Positions 8,050-17,300 of a stretch of 64,000 nucleotides of DNA are shown here, piece after piece. A model generated the notes under the pieces. The model was not told where the DNA came from and did no database searches. It worked only from the letters and a program-made list of their open reading frames with translations. The DNA comes from Acidimicrobiales bacterium (lineage in GTDB: Bacteria; Actinomycetota; Acidimicrobiia; Acidimicrobiales; Poriferisodalaceae), in NCBI GenBank assembly GCA_041394185.1, contig JAWKIQ010000003.1:124001-188000 (forward strand), in the 5' to 3' direction. Position numbers and translations under genes: made by a program. Position 1 is the stretch's first letter, and every line of letters starts with the position of its first letter.

Positions 8050-8899
8050 GTGGCCCGCCTTCCACCACGTGATCTTCGACTGCGACGCAACCCTCGCGAC
8101 GGTCGAGGGCATCGACGAACTCGCCGGCGACCACCCAGACCGTCAGGCAGTGGCCGAGATGACAGACGCCGCCATGCGCGGCGATGTGCCACTGGACGAG
8201 GTGTACGAGAAGCGCCTCGAGATGTTGCGCCCGGACAGACGCGCGGTCAGCGAGATACACAGGCGTTATCGCCGCTCGGCCACCCCAGGGGCCATCGATA
8301 CCGTCAGGGTTCTGAAGGCGCTTGGGCACCACATATCGGTCGTCAGCGGTGGTCTGGCGGCTCCGGTGCGAGAGTTCGCCGCGTTTCTCGGCATAGAGCC
8401 ACACGACGTTCATGCCGTCGAGACCCGACACGATGATCTCAGCGGTCAGTGGTGGCGGCCCGGCCAATCCAGCGGTGCATTCGCCGGCATCGCCCAGTCG
8501 CCGCTTGCGACGACCAGCGGCAAGATCGATGTCATCGACTCGATCCTGTCAGGCTCGGACAAGCGCTCGATCCTCATCGGCGACGGGGTCAGTGACCTGG
8601 TGGCGGCACCGCGCGTCGACCTGTTCGTCGGCTTCGGTGGGGTTTCGCACCGCGACGTAGTGGAACGCAACGCCCACGTGTACCTGCGGTCGCCGTCGCT
8701 GCTGCCGATCGTCGCCCTGGCAGCGGGCACCGTCGGCCGCGAGCTGGCCGCGGCCGATCCCTCGATCGGCACCGTCGGTTTCGCTGCAGCAATACACGCG
8801 TTCGAGGTCGGCGATCTCACGTTCAACGACACACCCTCGGCCCGGCGCTTCGCCGAAGCGTTCGGCGCCAACCCGCCAACCACGGAGCAATACCGATGA
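8027..8899 (+). CDS. serB: Phosphoserine phosphatase-like HAD hydrolase
   Basis: Probable final enzyme of serine synthesis. HAD motif I is FDCDATL (both Asp present, Ala where Ser is common), followed by GIDELA; motif II is SVVSGGL; motif III Lys is in TSGKIDVI; motif IV is IGDGVSDL. The stop overlaps the serA ATG in an ATGA junction, and this pairing with phosphoglycerate dehydrogenase strongly supports the serine role. About 290 residues; the C-terminal 60 residues are not part of the catalytic core. Activity on another phosphomonoester cannot be excluded by sequence. Confidence 0.87.
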   Translation: MTSTPISRWPAFHHVIFDCDATLATVEGIDELAGDHPDRQAVAEMTDAAMRGDVPLDEVYEKRLEMLRPDRRAVSEIHRRYRRSATPGAIDTVRVLKALGHHISVVSGGLAAPVREFAAFLGIEPHDVHAVETRHDDLSGQWWRPGQSSGAFAGIAQSPLATTSGKIDVIDSILSGSDKRSILIGDGVSDLVAAPRVDLFVGFGGVSHRDVVERNAHVYLRSPSLLPIVALAAGTVGRELAAADPSIGTVGFAAAIHAFEVGDLTFNDTPSARRFAEAFGANPPTTEQYR

Positions 8900-10479
8900 C
8901 CAAGTTCAGAGTGCTCGTTTCCGACTCGCTCGGCGCAGCCGGTCTCGAGATCCTCGCGAAGGCGCCAGACGTCGAGCTCGTCGATGCATCGGCGCAGTCG
9001 CGGGCCGAGCTCATCGCGTCTATCGCAGGAGCCGACGCGCTGGTCATCCGCAGCGGAACCACGGTCGATGCCGAGTTGATCCAGGCTGCCGACGGGTTGA
9101 AGGTGATCGGCCGAGCGGGCGTGGGTGTCGACAACGTCGACCTCGACGCCGCCACCGCCAGGGGCATCATGGTCGTGAACACACCCCAGGCAAACACGGT
9201 TGCCACCGCAGAGCAGACCATGGCTCTGATGCTGGCGACGACCCGACGCACCGCGGCCGCACACGCGTCGATGCTCGACGGCAAATGGGACCGCAAGAGC
9301 TTCTCGGGCATCGATCTGAAGGGCCGCACCCTGGGGGTCATCGGGTTCGGACGGATCGGCCGTGCGGTGGCGACGCGCGCCAAGGCCTTCGACATGAAGG
9401 TCGTCGCCTATGACCCGTTCGTATCCGAGTTGGTCGGACGTGAGCACCAGGTCGATCTGCTGGACCTGGACCTGGTGCTCGAGACCGCAGACGTATTGAC
9501 CCTTCACGCCGTTCCGGCGCCAGACGGGTCGGCTCTGCTGGGGCCAGACGAGTTCGCCCGGATGAAGAAGGGCGTCGTCATAATCAATGCCGCACGCGGC
9601 CAGTTGATCGACGAGGCCGCCCTGGCCGCAGCGCTCGACGACGGCACGGTGTGGGGCGCGGGGCTCGACGTCTACCAAGACGAACCGCCGGCGGCCGACA
9701 GCGCGTTGATAGGCCACCCGAAGGTGGTGCACACCCCACACTTGGGGGCCAGCACGCTGGAAGCACAGCGCGACGTGTCGCTCCAAGTGGTCGAGTACGT
9801 CCTGGGGGCGCTGCGAGGCGAGTCGCTCAACAGCTGCGTGAACGTGCCGTTCAGGTTCGACGCCGAGACCGAGGCGCGCTTGTCGTTGGCAACCGCCATG
9901 GGTCGCATTCACCAGGTCATGGCGCCTTCGGCCATAACCCACGTCGAGGTCGAGGTGTCCGACGGTTCGACCGACACCCTGTCGACGGTGGCCGCGGGGG
10001 TCCTGGCAGGCGTGCTGTCGAACGTCGGGGTGACACACGCCAACTTCGTCAACGCACCAGCACTGGCCGCCGACCACGGCATCACCGTTTCCCAAGGCTG
10101 GGGAATGGGCCTGCGTGACTATCCCAACCTGATCAGCTGCCGGGTCAGCTGGGAAGGCGGCCAACGGGTCATCTCGGGGGTGATCTTCGGTGGTTCCGAG
10201 CCCAGGATCGTGCAGGTCAGCGGCTACCAACTCGACGCCAAACCCGAGGGCATCGTCCTGCTGATGCTCAACGACGACATGCCCGGCGTGATCGGCGCCG
10301 TCGGCACGCTGCTCGGCCACGCCCAGGTGAACATCGGCGAGTGGCGTCTGGGGCGCGGTGACGAGGCCGGACGCGCGCTGTCGTTCATCAACCTGGACAC
10401 AATGCCCGACACCGGTGTGCTGGCCGACCTGCGCAGGGTTCCTGGCATCATCAAGGCCGAAGTGGTCGACCTCGGGTGA
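8896..10479 (+). CDS. serA: D-3-phosphoglycerate dehydrogenase
   Basis: Oxidises 3-phosphoglycerate with NAD+ in the first step of serine synthesis. 527 residues, the long form: NAD domain with GFGRIGRAVATRAK (about 150-163), INAARGQLIDEAAL, catalytic His in HTPHLGAST, an intervening ASB domain and a C-terminal ACT domain (about 455-525, GIVLLMLNDDMPGVIG), the usual site for serine feedback control. It overlaps serB upstream and the DASS transporter downstream by 4 nt each. Confidence 0.97.
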   Translation: MTKFRVLVSDSLGAAGLEILAKAPDVELVDASAQSRAELIASIAGADALVIRSGTTVDAELIQAADGLKVIGRAGVGVDNVDLDAATARGIMVVNTPQANTVATAEQTMALMLATTRRTAAAHASMLDGKWDRKSFSGIDLKGRTLGVIGFGRIGRAVATRAKAFDMKVVAYDPFVSELVGREHQVDLLDLDLVLETADVLTLHAVPAPDGSALLGPDEFARMKKGVVIINAARGQLIDEAALAAALDDGTVWGAGLDVYQDEPPAADSALIGHPKVVHTPHLGASTLEAQRDVSLQVVEYVLGALRGESLNSCVNVPFRFDAETEARLSLATAMGRIHQVMAPSAITHVEVEVSDGSTDTLSTVAAGVLAGVLSNVGVTHANFVNAPALAADHGITVSQGWGMGLRDYPNLISCRVSWEGGQRVISGVIFGGSEPRIVQVSGYQLDAKPEGIVLLMLNDDMPGVIGAVGTLLGHAQVNIGEWRLGRGDEAGRALSFINLDTMPDTGVLADLRRVPGIIKAEVVDLG

Positions 10480-11864
10480 CCACCAGGCGCATCTCCATCG
10501 CCGCGGCGTTGGCATGGTTCGTGGTTGTGTTGGCGGTGGGTGATGCCGGCGACCTGACCACCGAGTCCAGCCGTATGTTGGCGATATTCGGAGCGGCCGT
10601 CATCTTGTGGGTGACCGAGGCGATTCCGCTGTCGGCCACCTCGATCATGGTGATCTTGGCCGAGGTGTTGCTGATCTCCGACGAAGCCGTGCTGGCCACA
10701 ACGGATGGATTCGAAGCACCTCCGTACTCGTCGTTCTTCGCGACCCTGGCCCATCCGGTGCTGATGCTGTTCCTCGGTGGTTTCGTCCTGGCAGATGCCG
10801 CCGGCCGCTTCCGCCTGGACCGAAACCTGGCCGGCGTGCTGCTGAGGCCGTTTGGCAGTTCACCCAGATCGATCCTGGGTGGGCTGATGGTCATCACCGC
10901 GATGCTGTCGATGTTCATGTCGAACACAGCGACCACAGCCGCGATGATGGCGGTGGTGCTGCCCGTGACAGCAGGCCTCGAACGAACCGACCCGTTGAGG
11001 GTGTCGATGATCTTGGCAGTGCCGGTGGCCGCCAACGTAGGAGGCCTCGGCACGCCCGTCGGTTCGCCGCCCAACGCGATCGCCCTCGGCCGCCTGGCTG
11101 ACGAACAGATCTCGGTCGATTTCGTCAAGTGGATGGCGATGGCGATGCCCCTGATGATCGCCGTGCTGGCCTTCGCCTGGTTGTTGCTGACCCGGCTGTA
11201 CCGGCCATCGGCGACCTCGATCGACGTCCGCATCGGCGGTGCCTTCGACCGCAGCCGCCGCGCGGTGATCCTGTACGCGGTGTTCGCGCTGACTGTCCTG
11301 GGCTGGGTCACCGAACCGCTGCACGGCATACCTTCGGCCGTCGTGGGCTTCACCCCGGTGGTGGTCCTGATGGCCACCGGAGTGGTCGGGGTCGACGACC
11401 TTCAGCACATCAATTGGCACGTCTTGTGGCTGGTGGGTGGCGGCATTGCGCTGGGCAACGGGGTCGCCACAACGGGGTTGGACGACTGGCTGGTGGGCCT
11501 GTTCGACTGGGGCTCGTTGCCGACTGTGGCGTTGGGTGCCGCGCTGGGCGTGATCGCCTTGGTTCTGAGCACCCTGATATCGAACTCGGCCACCGCGAAC
11601 CTGGTGGTTCCCATCGCCGTCAGTCTGGCGATGTCGCCAGACGTCGGCCTCGACCCCCTGGTGGCCGGTGTGGTCGTGGCGCTGGGTTGTTCGCTGGCCA
11701 TGGCACTGCCCATAAGCACACCACCCAACGCGATCGCCTATGCCACCGGCGCAATCCGCACCAAGGACCTGGCCTCGATCGGCGTTGCTGTCGGGGCCTT
11801 CGGCCTGGTGCTCGCCGTCTTCGCAGCGCCGCCCATGTGGCGGCTGATGGGGCTGGTGCAGTGA
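10476..11864 (+). CDS. DASS/SLC13-family anion:sodium symporter
   Basis: Inner-membrane transporter for divalent anions (dicarboxylates, possibly sulfate). 462 residues with about 11-12 membrane spans. The two-fold family motifs are visible: SNTATTAAMM with GGLGTPVGSPPNAIALG in the first half, and ISNSATANLVVPIA with PISTPPNAIAYATGAI in the second; the SNT/SNS and TPPNA motifs bind sodium and substrate. Start is GTG 10476, overlapping the serA stop (GTGA). Substrate unknown. Its place between serine genes and a two-component pair suggests that pair may sense the transported anion. Confidence 0.9.
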   Translation: MTTRRISIAAALAWFVVVLAVGDAGDLTTESSRMLAIFGAAVILWVTEAIPLSATSIMVILAEVLLISDEAVLATTDGFEAPPYSSFFATLAHPVLMLFLGGFVLADAAGRFRLDRNLAGVLLRPFGSSPRSILGGLMVITAMLSMFMSNTATTAAMMAVVLPVTAGLERTDPLRVSMILAVPVAANVGGLGTPVGSPPNAIALGRLADEQISVDFVKWMAMAMPLMIAVLAFAWLLLTRLYRPSATSIDVRIGGAFDRSRRAVILYAVFALTVLGWVTEPLHGIPSAVVGFTPVVVLMATGVVGVDDLQHINWHVLWLVGGGIALGNGVATTGLDDWLVGLFDWGSLPTVALGAALGVIALVLSTLISNSATANLVVPIAVSLAMSPDVGLDPLVAGVVVALGCSLAMALPISTPPNAIAYATGAIRTKDLASIGVAVGAFGLVLAVFAAPPMWRLMGLVQ

Positions 11865-13798
11865 ACGGCCAGGTGATGATCCTGGTCGTCGATTCCGACG
11901 AGTCGACGGGTGGCCAGCTCGCTGCCGCCATCCAGGAACACCTGGTCGATCGTGTCGAGGTTCTGGTGGTGCCCGATGCTGCCACGGCGATCTCGGCGGC
12001 CAGACAGGCGCGGTCGGTGGGCACGCTGGTGGCCGTGGTGTTCGCCGAGGTCGACCTCACATCTCCGGGTGCTGCCGACCGCGCCGACGACATCGTCTCG
12101 ATGCACCACCACGACGCCCTGGCGGCGTCGCGAATAGTCCTGGTCACTGCACGGGCTTCGCTGCATGGCGTCGACCGGGCCCTGCAGGCCGGCGCTGTAC
12201 ACGGCATGATCGCCAAGCCCTGGACCCAGCACGGCCTGCAGCGGATGCTCGATGCCCACCTGACCACCTTCTTGTTGGAATGGGCGCCCGAGTTGCTCGA
12301 CCATTTCGTGGGGGTGTTGGGTGAATCCGACCGTGCTGAAGCCGCCGCGAGACTGACCGAAGAACGCGGGGCCAATCCGGGTGAGGCCTCGGCGACCCAC
12401 CCCTTGCTGGATCACGACACCCGCGACGCAGCCATCGAGCAACGCTTCGTCGAGTTGCTAGACAAGACTCTCGGCCACCCGCCGCGCATCCGGGTCGCCC
12501 CGGGCACCACCATGATCGAGGCCGGCGAAGACGTCGGCGGCATCTATGTGATCCTCGAGGGCGTTGTGCGGCTGACATCGGTGGCCGCCACCGGCGAGCA
12601 CATACTTCACGAGAACTCGACGGGTTCGGTCGTGGGTTTGCTGTCGCTGGCCAGCCACCGGCGAGCGATGCTTACGTGCAAGGCCGTCAGCGATGTGCGA
12701 GCGATACCGGTGACGCTTGATCAGCTGGGAAGGGCTCTGGCGGGCGAACCCGAGCTCTCCGGCTTGCTCAACCGGGTGCTGGTGTCTTCGTTGGCTCGCA
12801 GGCTCAGAAGGTCAGACGAGCTTCAGGTCGAGCTCGAGCAGAGCATCGCCGATCTGTCGGCGGCCAGGGCCCAACTGGTGTCTAGCGCCCGCTTTGCGAC
12901 CTTGGGTGAGCTCTCGGCCGGCATGGCTCACGAGCTCAACAACCCGACCGCCGCTCTGCTGCGGTCGATGGACCACGTGGTCGAAGACCTGTCGGCGGCC
13001 ATCAGCGACCCGCTGGCGGCGAAGGCACTGGCCCGCCAGCTCGACACCGCGCAACCGTCATCGGCCGACAAACGAGCGCTTCGCCGAACCCTGACCGCCC
13101 AGCTGAACGACAGGCAACTGGCCGACCGGCTGATCGACCTGGGCATTACCGATACCGGTGAGCTCGAAGATCTGAACCGCCTTGACCCATCCGAACTCCA
13201 ACGGGCCGAGGCCGCAGCCAGGCTGGGGCGAGCAGTGCGCAACTCGTTGACCGCTGCCGAACGCATCAGATCGCTGGTCGACAGCTTGCGTGCCTACTCG
13301 CGCGGCGAGGATGGGCGCGGCCCACTGCTGCCCGGGGTGGATGTCGCCGAGGGCCTCGACAACGCCATTCGGCTGCTTTCTCACCGGATGCGCGCAGTCG
13401 AGCTGCATCGCGATTTCGACCCCGCTTCGCCCAGGCTGACAGCGCGGCCCGGTGCACTGCAGCAGGTATGGACGAACCTGCTGGCCAACGCACTGGACGC
13501 AACCGACGAGGCCGGCACGATCGCCGTCAGGCTCGGCCCCTCAGCCGGTGGAATACGAGTCGAGGTCGAGGATGACGGACCCGGGGTACCACCCGAGATG
13601 ATCGACCAGATATTCGAGCCCCGGTTCACCACCAAGGACGGCCAGGTGCGCTTCGGGCTGGGCCTGGGACTATCGATCAGCAGGCAGATAGTCGAAGAAC
13701 ACGGCGGCTCCATACGCCTCGAATCAGAGCCGGGCCGAACCGTGTTCACCGTCGACCTGCCCGCCGACGCCACCATTTCAGGGGAGGTCAACCGATGA
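11861..13798 (+). CDS. Sensor histidine kinase with pseudo-receiver and cNMP-binding domains
   Basis: Soluble-looking kinase of 645 residues starting at the GTG that overlaps the previous stop. Domains: receiver-like 1-150, in which Glu63 (VVFAEVD) replaces the phosphoacceptor Asp while Lys119 (AKPWT) is kept; cyclic-nucleotide-binding fold about 208-295; HisKA with His357 (LSAGMAHELNNP); an unusual insertion of about 90 residues between the dimerisation helices; HATPase with N box NLLANALDATD, VEDDGPGVPP and FGLGLGLSISRQIVEEHGG. No membrane span, so the signal is likely cytoplasmic or comes through a partner. Coupled to the response regulator by ATGA. Confidence 0.9.
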   Translation: MNGQVMILVVDSDESTGGQLAAAIQEHLVDRVEVLVVPDAATAISAARQARSVGTLVAVVFAEVDLTSPGAADRADDIVSMHHHDALAASRIVLVTARASLHGVDRALQAGAVHGMIAKPWTQHGLQRMLDAHLTTFLLEWAPELLDHFVGVLGESDRAEAAARLTEERGANPGEASATHPLLDHDTRDAAIEQRFVELLDKTLGHPPRIRVAPGTTMIEAGEDVGGIYVILEGVVRLTSVAATGEHILHENSTGSVVGLLSLASHRRAMLTCKAVSDVRAIPVTLDQLGRALAGEPELSGLLNRVLVSSLARRLRRSDELQVELEQSIADLSAARAQLVSSARFATLGELSAGMAHELNNPTAALLRSMDHVVEDLSAAISDPLAAKALARQLDTAQPSSADKRALRRTLTAQLNDRQLADRLIDLGITDTGELEDLNRLDPSELQRAEAAARLGRAVRNSLTAAERIRSLVDSLRAYSRGEDGRGPLLPGVDVAEGLDNAIRLLSHRMRAVELHRDFDPASPRLTARPGALQQVWTNLLANALDATDEAGTIAVRLGPSAGGIRVEVEDDGPGVPPEMIDQIFEPRFTTKDGQVRFGLGLGLSISRQIVEEHGGSIRLESEPGRTVFTVDLPADATISGEVNR

Positions 13799-14286
13799 AC
13801 GAGCTGGTGATCCTGGTCGTGGAGGACGAGCCCGAGGTGCGCGCAGCCGTGGTCAGAGACCTCGCGCCGCTCACCGGGAAGATTCGCGTCGACGAGGCAG
13901 AGAGTTTCGACGATGCCCTAGCGGCCATGTCCGAGGCCGCAGCAGACGGTGACCGGGTGGCCCTGGTGCTGGCCGACCATCGGCTGCCCGGGCGCACCGG
14001 GGTGGATCTCCTGGTGCAGTTGCACAACGACCCGGCGACCGCACCGATCCGCAAGGTGCTGATCACCGGACAGGCCGGCCACCAAGACACGATCAGGGCG
14101 ATCAACTCGGCCGATCTCGACCACTACATCGCCAAGCCGTGGACGCCAGAAGACCTGCGAGCCACGGTGGTCGAACAGCTGACCGACTTCGTCATCGATC
14201 AGGGTCTGGATCTGCTGGACCACCTCGATGTACTGGATGCGCCCAGACTGCTCGAGGCCTACTCGCGAGGCACCCGCCCCGACTGA
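13795..14286 (+). CDS. Response regulator (receiver domain, no DNA-binding domain)
   Basis: 163 residues. Acidic pocket E10-D11, phosphoacceptor Asp61 (LVLADHRLPG), Thr91 (LITGQ) and Lys114 (YIAKPWT) are all intact, so it should be phosphorylated by the adjacent kinase. After the receiver comes a helical tail (about 120-150, QLTDFVIDQGLDLLDHL) that matches the tail after the kinase's own pseudo-receiver (HLTTFLLEWAPELLDHF), so the two are probably paralogous. No output domain, so it must act through protein contact. Converges on the VWA gene 23 bp away. Confidence 0.9.
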   Translation: MNELVILVVEDEPEVRAAVVRDLAPLTGKIRVDEAESFDDALAAMSEAAADGDRVALVLADHRLPGRTGVDLLVQLHNDPATAPIRKVLITGQAGHQDTIRAINSADLDHYIAKPWTPEDLRATVVEQLTDFVIDQGLDLLDHLDVLDAPRLLEAYSRGTRPD

Positions 14287-14309
14287 AGCTCTGGGCGCGT
14301 ACCCGGCAC

Positions 14310-17300
14310 CTAGGTGGAGCGGTCGCGTTTGGACTTCAGCAGGGCGTTCACCGTCGAGGCCGACTCGGCCTCCGTTGATGGTTCTGGCTGCTTCTGCGGG
14401 GCCTCGGGCACCTCGTCGACAGCTGCCGACTGGCGTGTGCGAGCCTGTTCGGAGCGAGGCTGGGACGTTTCGCCGCCAACCACGACCCTTCGCCTCAGCC
14501 AGAGCCTCGAGAGGGCTATCGCCACCAGCCACGCCAGCGCCGCCAACGCCAACAGCAATGTGGTCAGCCGCATCACGCTGCGGCCCGGCTCCAGGCCGGC
14601 TCCGTCGAAGGCCTGCGCCGCATCGATTCCGCCCCGGCCACCGGTCGCCTCGCTGAGCTGCTCCAGCACGGCGATATCGACGCCTGTGGTTCTGTACTCG
14701 GCCGAATACGACAGGCTGGCGACATCAGAACCCAGCCCGCTGGCCCCCTCGGCCGTTACGACGCTGGCGCTCACCGCGTGGGCGCCAGGGCGCTCTAGGC
14801 GCACCGACCCCTCGAAGGTTCCGGTAGCGGTTCGGGCAAGCTGCACGGTGCGGGTGAAGCCCGCCGGGTCGGTCACCACTGCATCGATACGGGCAGTATC
14901 GGTGTCGGCAGGGTCGGCCACGATCCGCAGCTCGTCACCATCGACCACCGTTCGCACGTTGCCGGCCGAGAACTGGGGGAACGTGTCGCGCACCAGTGTC
15001 GACCAGAAGTCGACGTAGCCGTCCCAATCCGCCCACGCCTGACCCCATCTCATGCCCGCATCGGAGGTGAAAGCCGTAGACCGGCCCAGGCCCGCCTGCC
15101 ACGTGGCCAACAGCGGATCTTCCTCGTCGCCGATGGTCAGCAGGGTGGTGGCAGAGGGCTGTGCGGTGGTGGCGACGAACCCGAACAGCGATGGGGTTGC
15201 AGTGAGCCCTTGGGTCACCGGCGACAATCCGGTGATGGTGGGCAGGAAGTCGCCCTCGTTGATGAACGACCGGGATGCGATGACCGACTCTTGCACCAGG
15301 ATCTCTGGGATGCGGGTGAGGTCGCGGCCGGGATAGAAGCGCCCACCGCCGGCGACAGCGATCGGCTCGAGTTCGCGCGCTGCGCCCTCACCGGTTGCCA
15401 CCACCGACACCGTGATGCCCTCTTCGAGCAGGTCTGCTGCATCGTCGGCCAGGTTCGCCAGCGCGCCAGGCTGGGTGAATCCGTCGCTGAACAAGATGAT
15501 GTGCTTGAGGCCGGCGTTGCTCTGCCTCAGCGCTTCGGCCGCAGTGGTGAGGCTGTCCGACAAGTCGGTTTGGCCGGCGGGTGTCACCGTGGACAGGCCG
15601 GCGTTGACAACGTCTGCCGACGGAACCCGCTGCAGGTCGATCAGCCATCGGGCCTCGGTGTCGATTCCGAGGACACCGACCTCGTCGTCGGCGTGCAGCG
15701 CATCTATGGCCCTTACAGCACCTGCCCGGGCAATGTCGGTCTTGGTGACGCCGCCAGGCAGCCGGGAGGTGTCGGTGAACCCCTCGGCGCAGTGGCACTC
15801 GCCCATCGACTCGCTGGTGTCTATCGCCAGAACCTGGGCGACCGTGCGTCGCCTCCTGGGGTCGAGCACATCGCTGATCACCGGCAACACAGACTCGAGC
15901 AAGCTGTCGCGATACTGACCCATCCCGAACGACTGGGGTCCGCCAATGGTCACCAGACCGACGCCCAGGTCGCGAGTGGCCGACACGATCGAGGTCATCT
16001 GCAACTCGGACAGATCTTCGGCATCGACGTCGACCAAGACGATGCTCGAATAGCCGGCCAGGCGATCGAGGGACGGGGTGTCGAGGACGCTCACCTCGTC
16101 GACGTCGATGCCGCCGGCGACCAGCGCATTGACCAGGGTGTCGGCGGCACCGGTAGCGCCCTCGACGACCAACACACCCGCCGTGCCCTCGACGCGCACA
16201 GCGGTGCGCGCGTCGTTCTGGGGCCGTTCGTCCAAGGCCACATCGACGGTGACGTCGTAGGAAGCAAGGCCACTGTCGGGCTGGGGGTCGCGAAGCGTCA
16301 CCGACGTGCGCCCCGGTTCCAGCAATATGTCGACCGACTCGATGGCAACGCCGTCGCGCAACAAGCTCACCAGAGCCGGCTGCTGCACGGTCGACTCGAT
16401 GGTGGCCACCAGGGCCACCGCCTCGCCCTCGGAAACGCTGTCGGGGCCGGCAAGCGAAACCACCGCAGCATCAGCTCCCACGGTCAGGTCCAGCGGCACA
16501 TAGTCGATCTGCACTCCCCTTTCGGCCAGCCGATCGGCCTCTGAAAGTGCGTCGCCCACGGTGGGCCGACCGTCAGACACAACCACGATCCGACGCTTCG
16601 TATCGTCGTTCAGCACAGCTCCGGCCAGCCTCAAGCCAGCCGCGAGGTCGGTGTTGTCGCCGTCGACAACCACCGTCTGGAGCCGATCGGCGCCGTCGGC
16701 CGAGCCCAGCAGGCGTTCGACCCTGGCACCATCGCCCACCGCCACAACGCCCACCTCGGCACCGTCGGGTGCGTTGCCGAGCGCGTCTGCGACCAGGTCG
16801 ACCCCGGCCAGACGCCCCTGCTCGCCCACCGAGTCACTGCGGTCGAGCAAGAACACGGTGGCCACCGAATTTCCATCGCGGGTCACCGACACGCCGATCG
16901 TCGCCAACACTGCGGCGACCGCGGCCGCCACGCGTAGCCCGTTGGCCAGCCGCCACTGACCGGCTCCGACACCGACGCGGGTACGAGAAAAGAACCATTC
17001 GGCTAGCGCCAGGGCCATCGCTGCGGCGATGGCTATCCAGCGCAGAGAGGTCGATCGACTGGGAGGATCCTCGCCCGTACGCAGCTCGCGCGGCCCGGTG
17101 GGGGCGACGGGCAATGAGGTGATCTGGCTCTCGGCATCCGGCAGCGAGACGGCCACCAGCCTCGAAGCGCCCCCGTCGGGCACCACGGTCCAGAAACCGG
17201 GCCGGTCGACGGTGACCGCACCCGACCCCAGCGGCACCTCGCGGGTTGCGCCCGATGGGTCGGTGATGGTCGCAGACCGACCGGCCGGCGTGTCCAAGGG

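Noticed and set aside
8446..10515. 689-codon minus-strand frame opposite serB and serA
   Set aside because: Antisense shadow; serA on the plus strand is complete with NAD and ACT domains.
11129..11860. N-terminal extension of the histidine kinase gene into the transporter gene
   Set aside because: The frame is open, but residues are unlike any domain and overlap DASS coding; the GTG at 11861 overlapping the transporter stop is the natural start.
15210..16544. Long plus-strand reading frame opposite the triple-VWA gene
   Set aside because: Shadow frame produced by high GC; no start signal and no recognisable domain, while the minus strand has clear VWA motifs.
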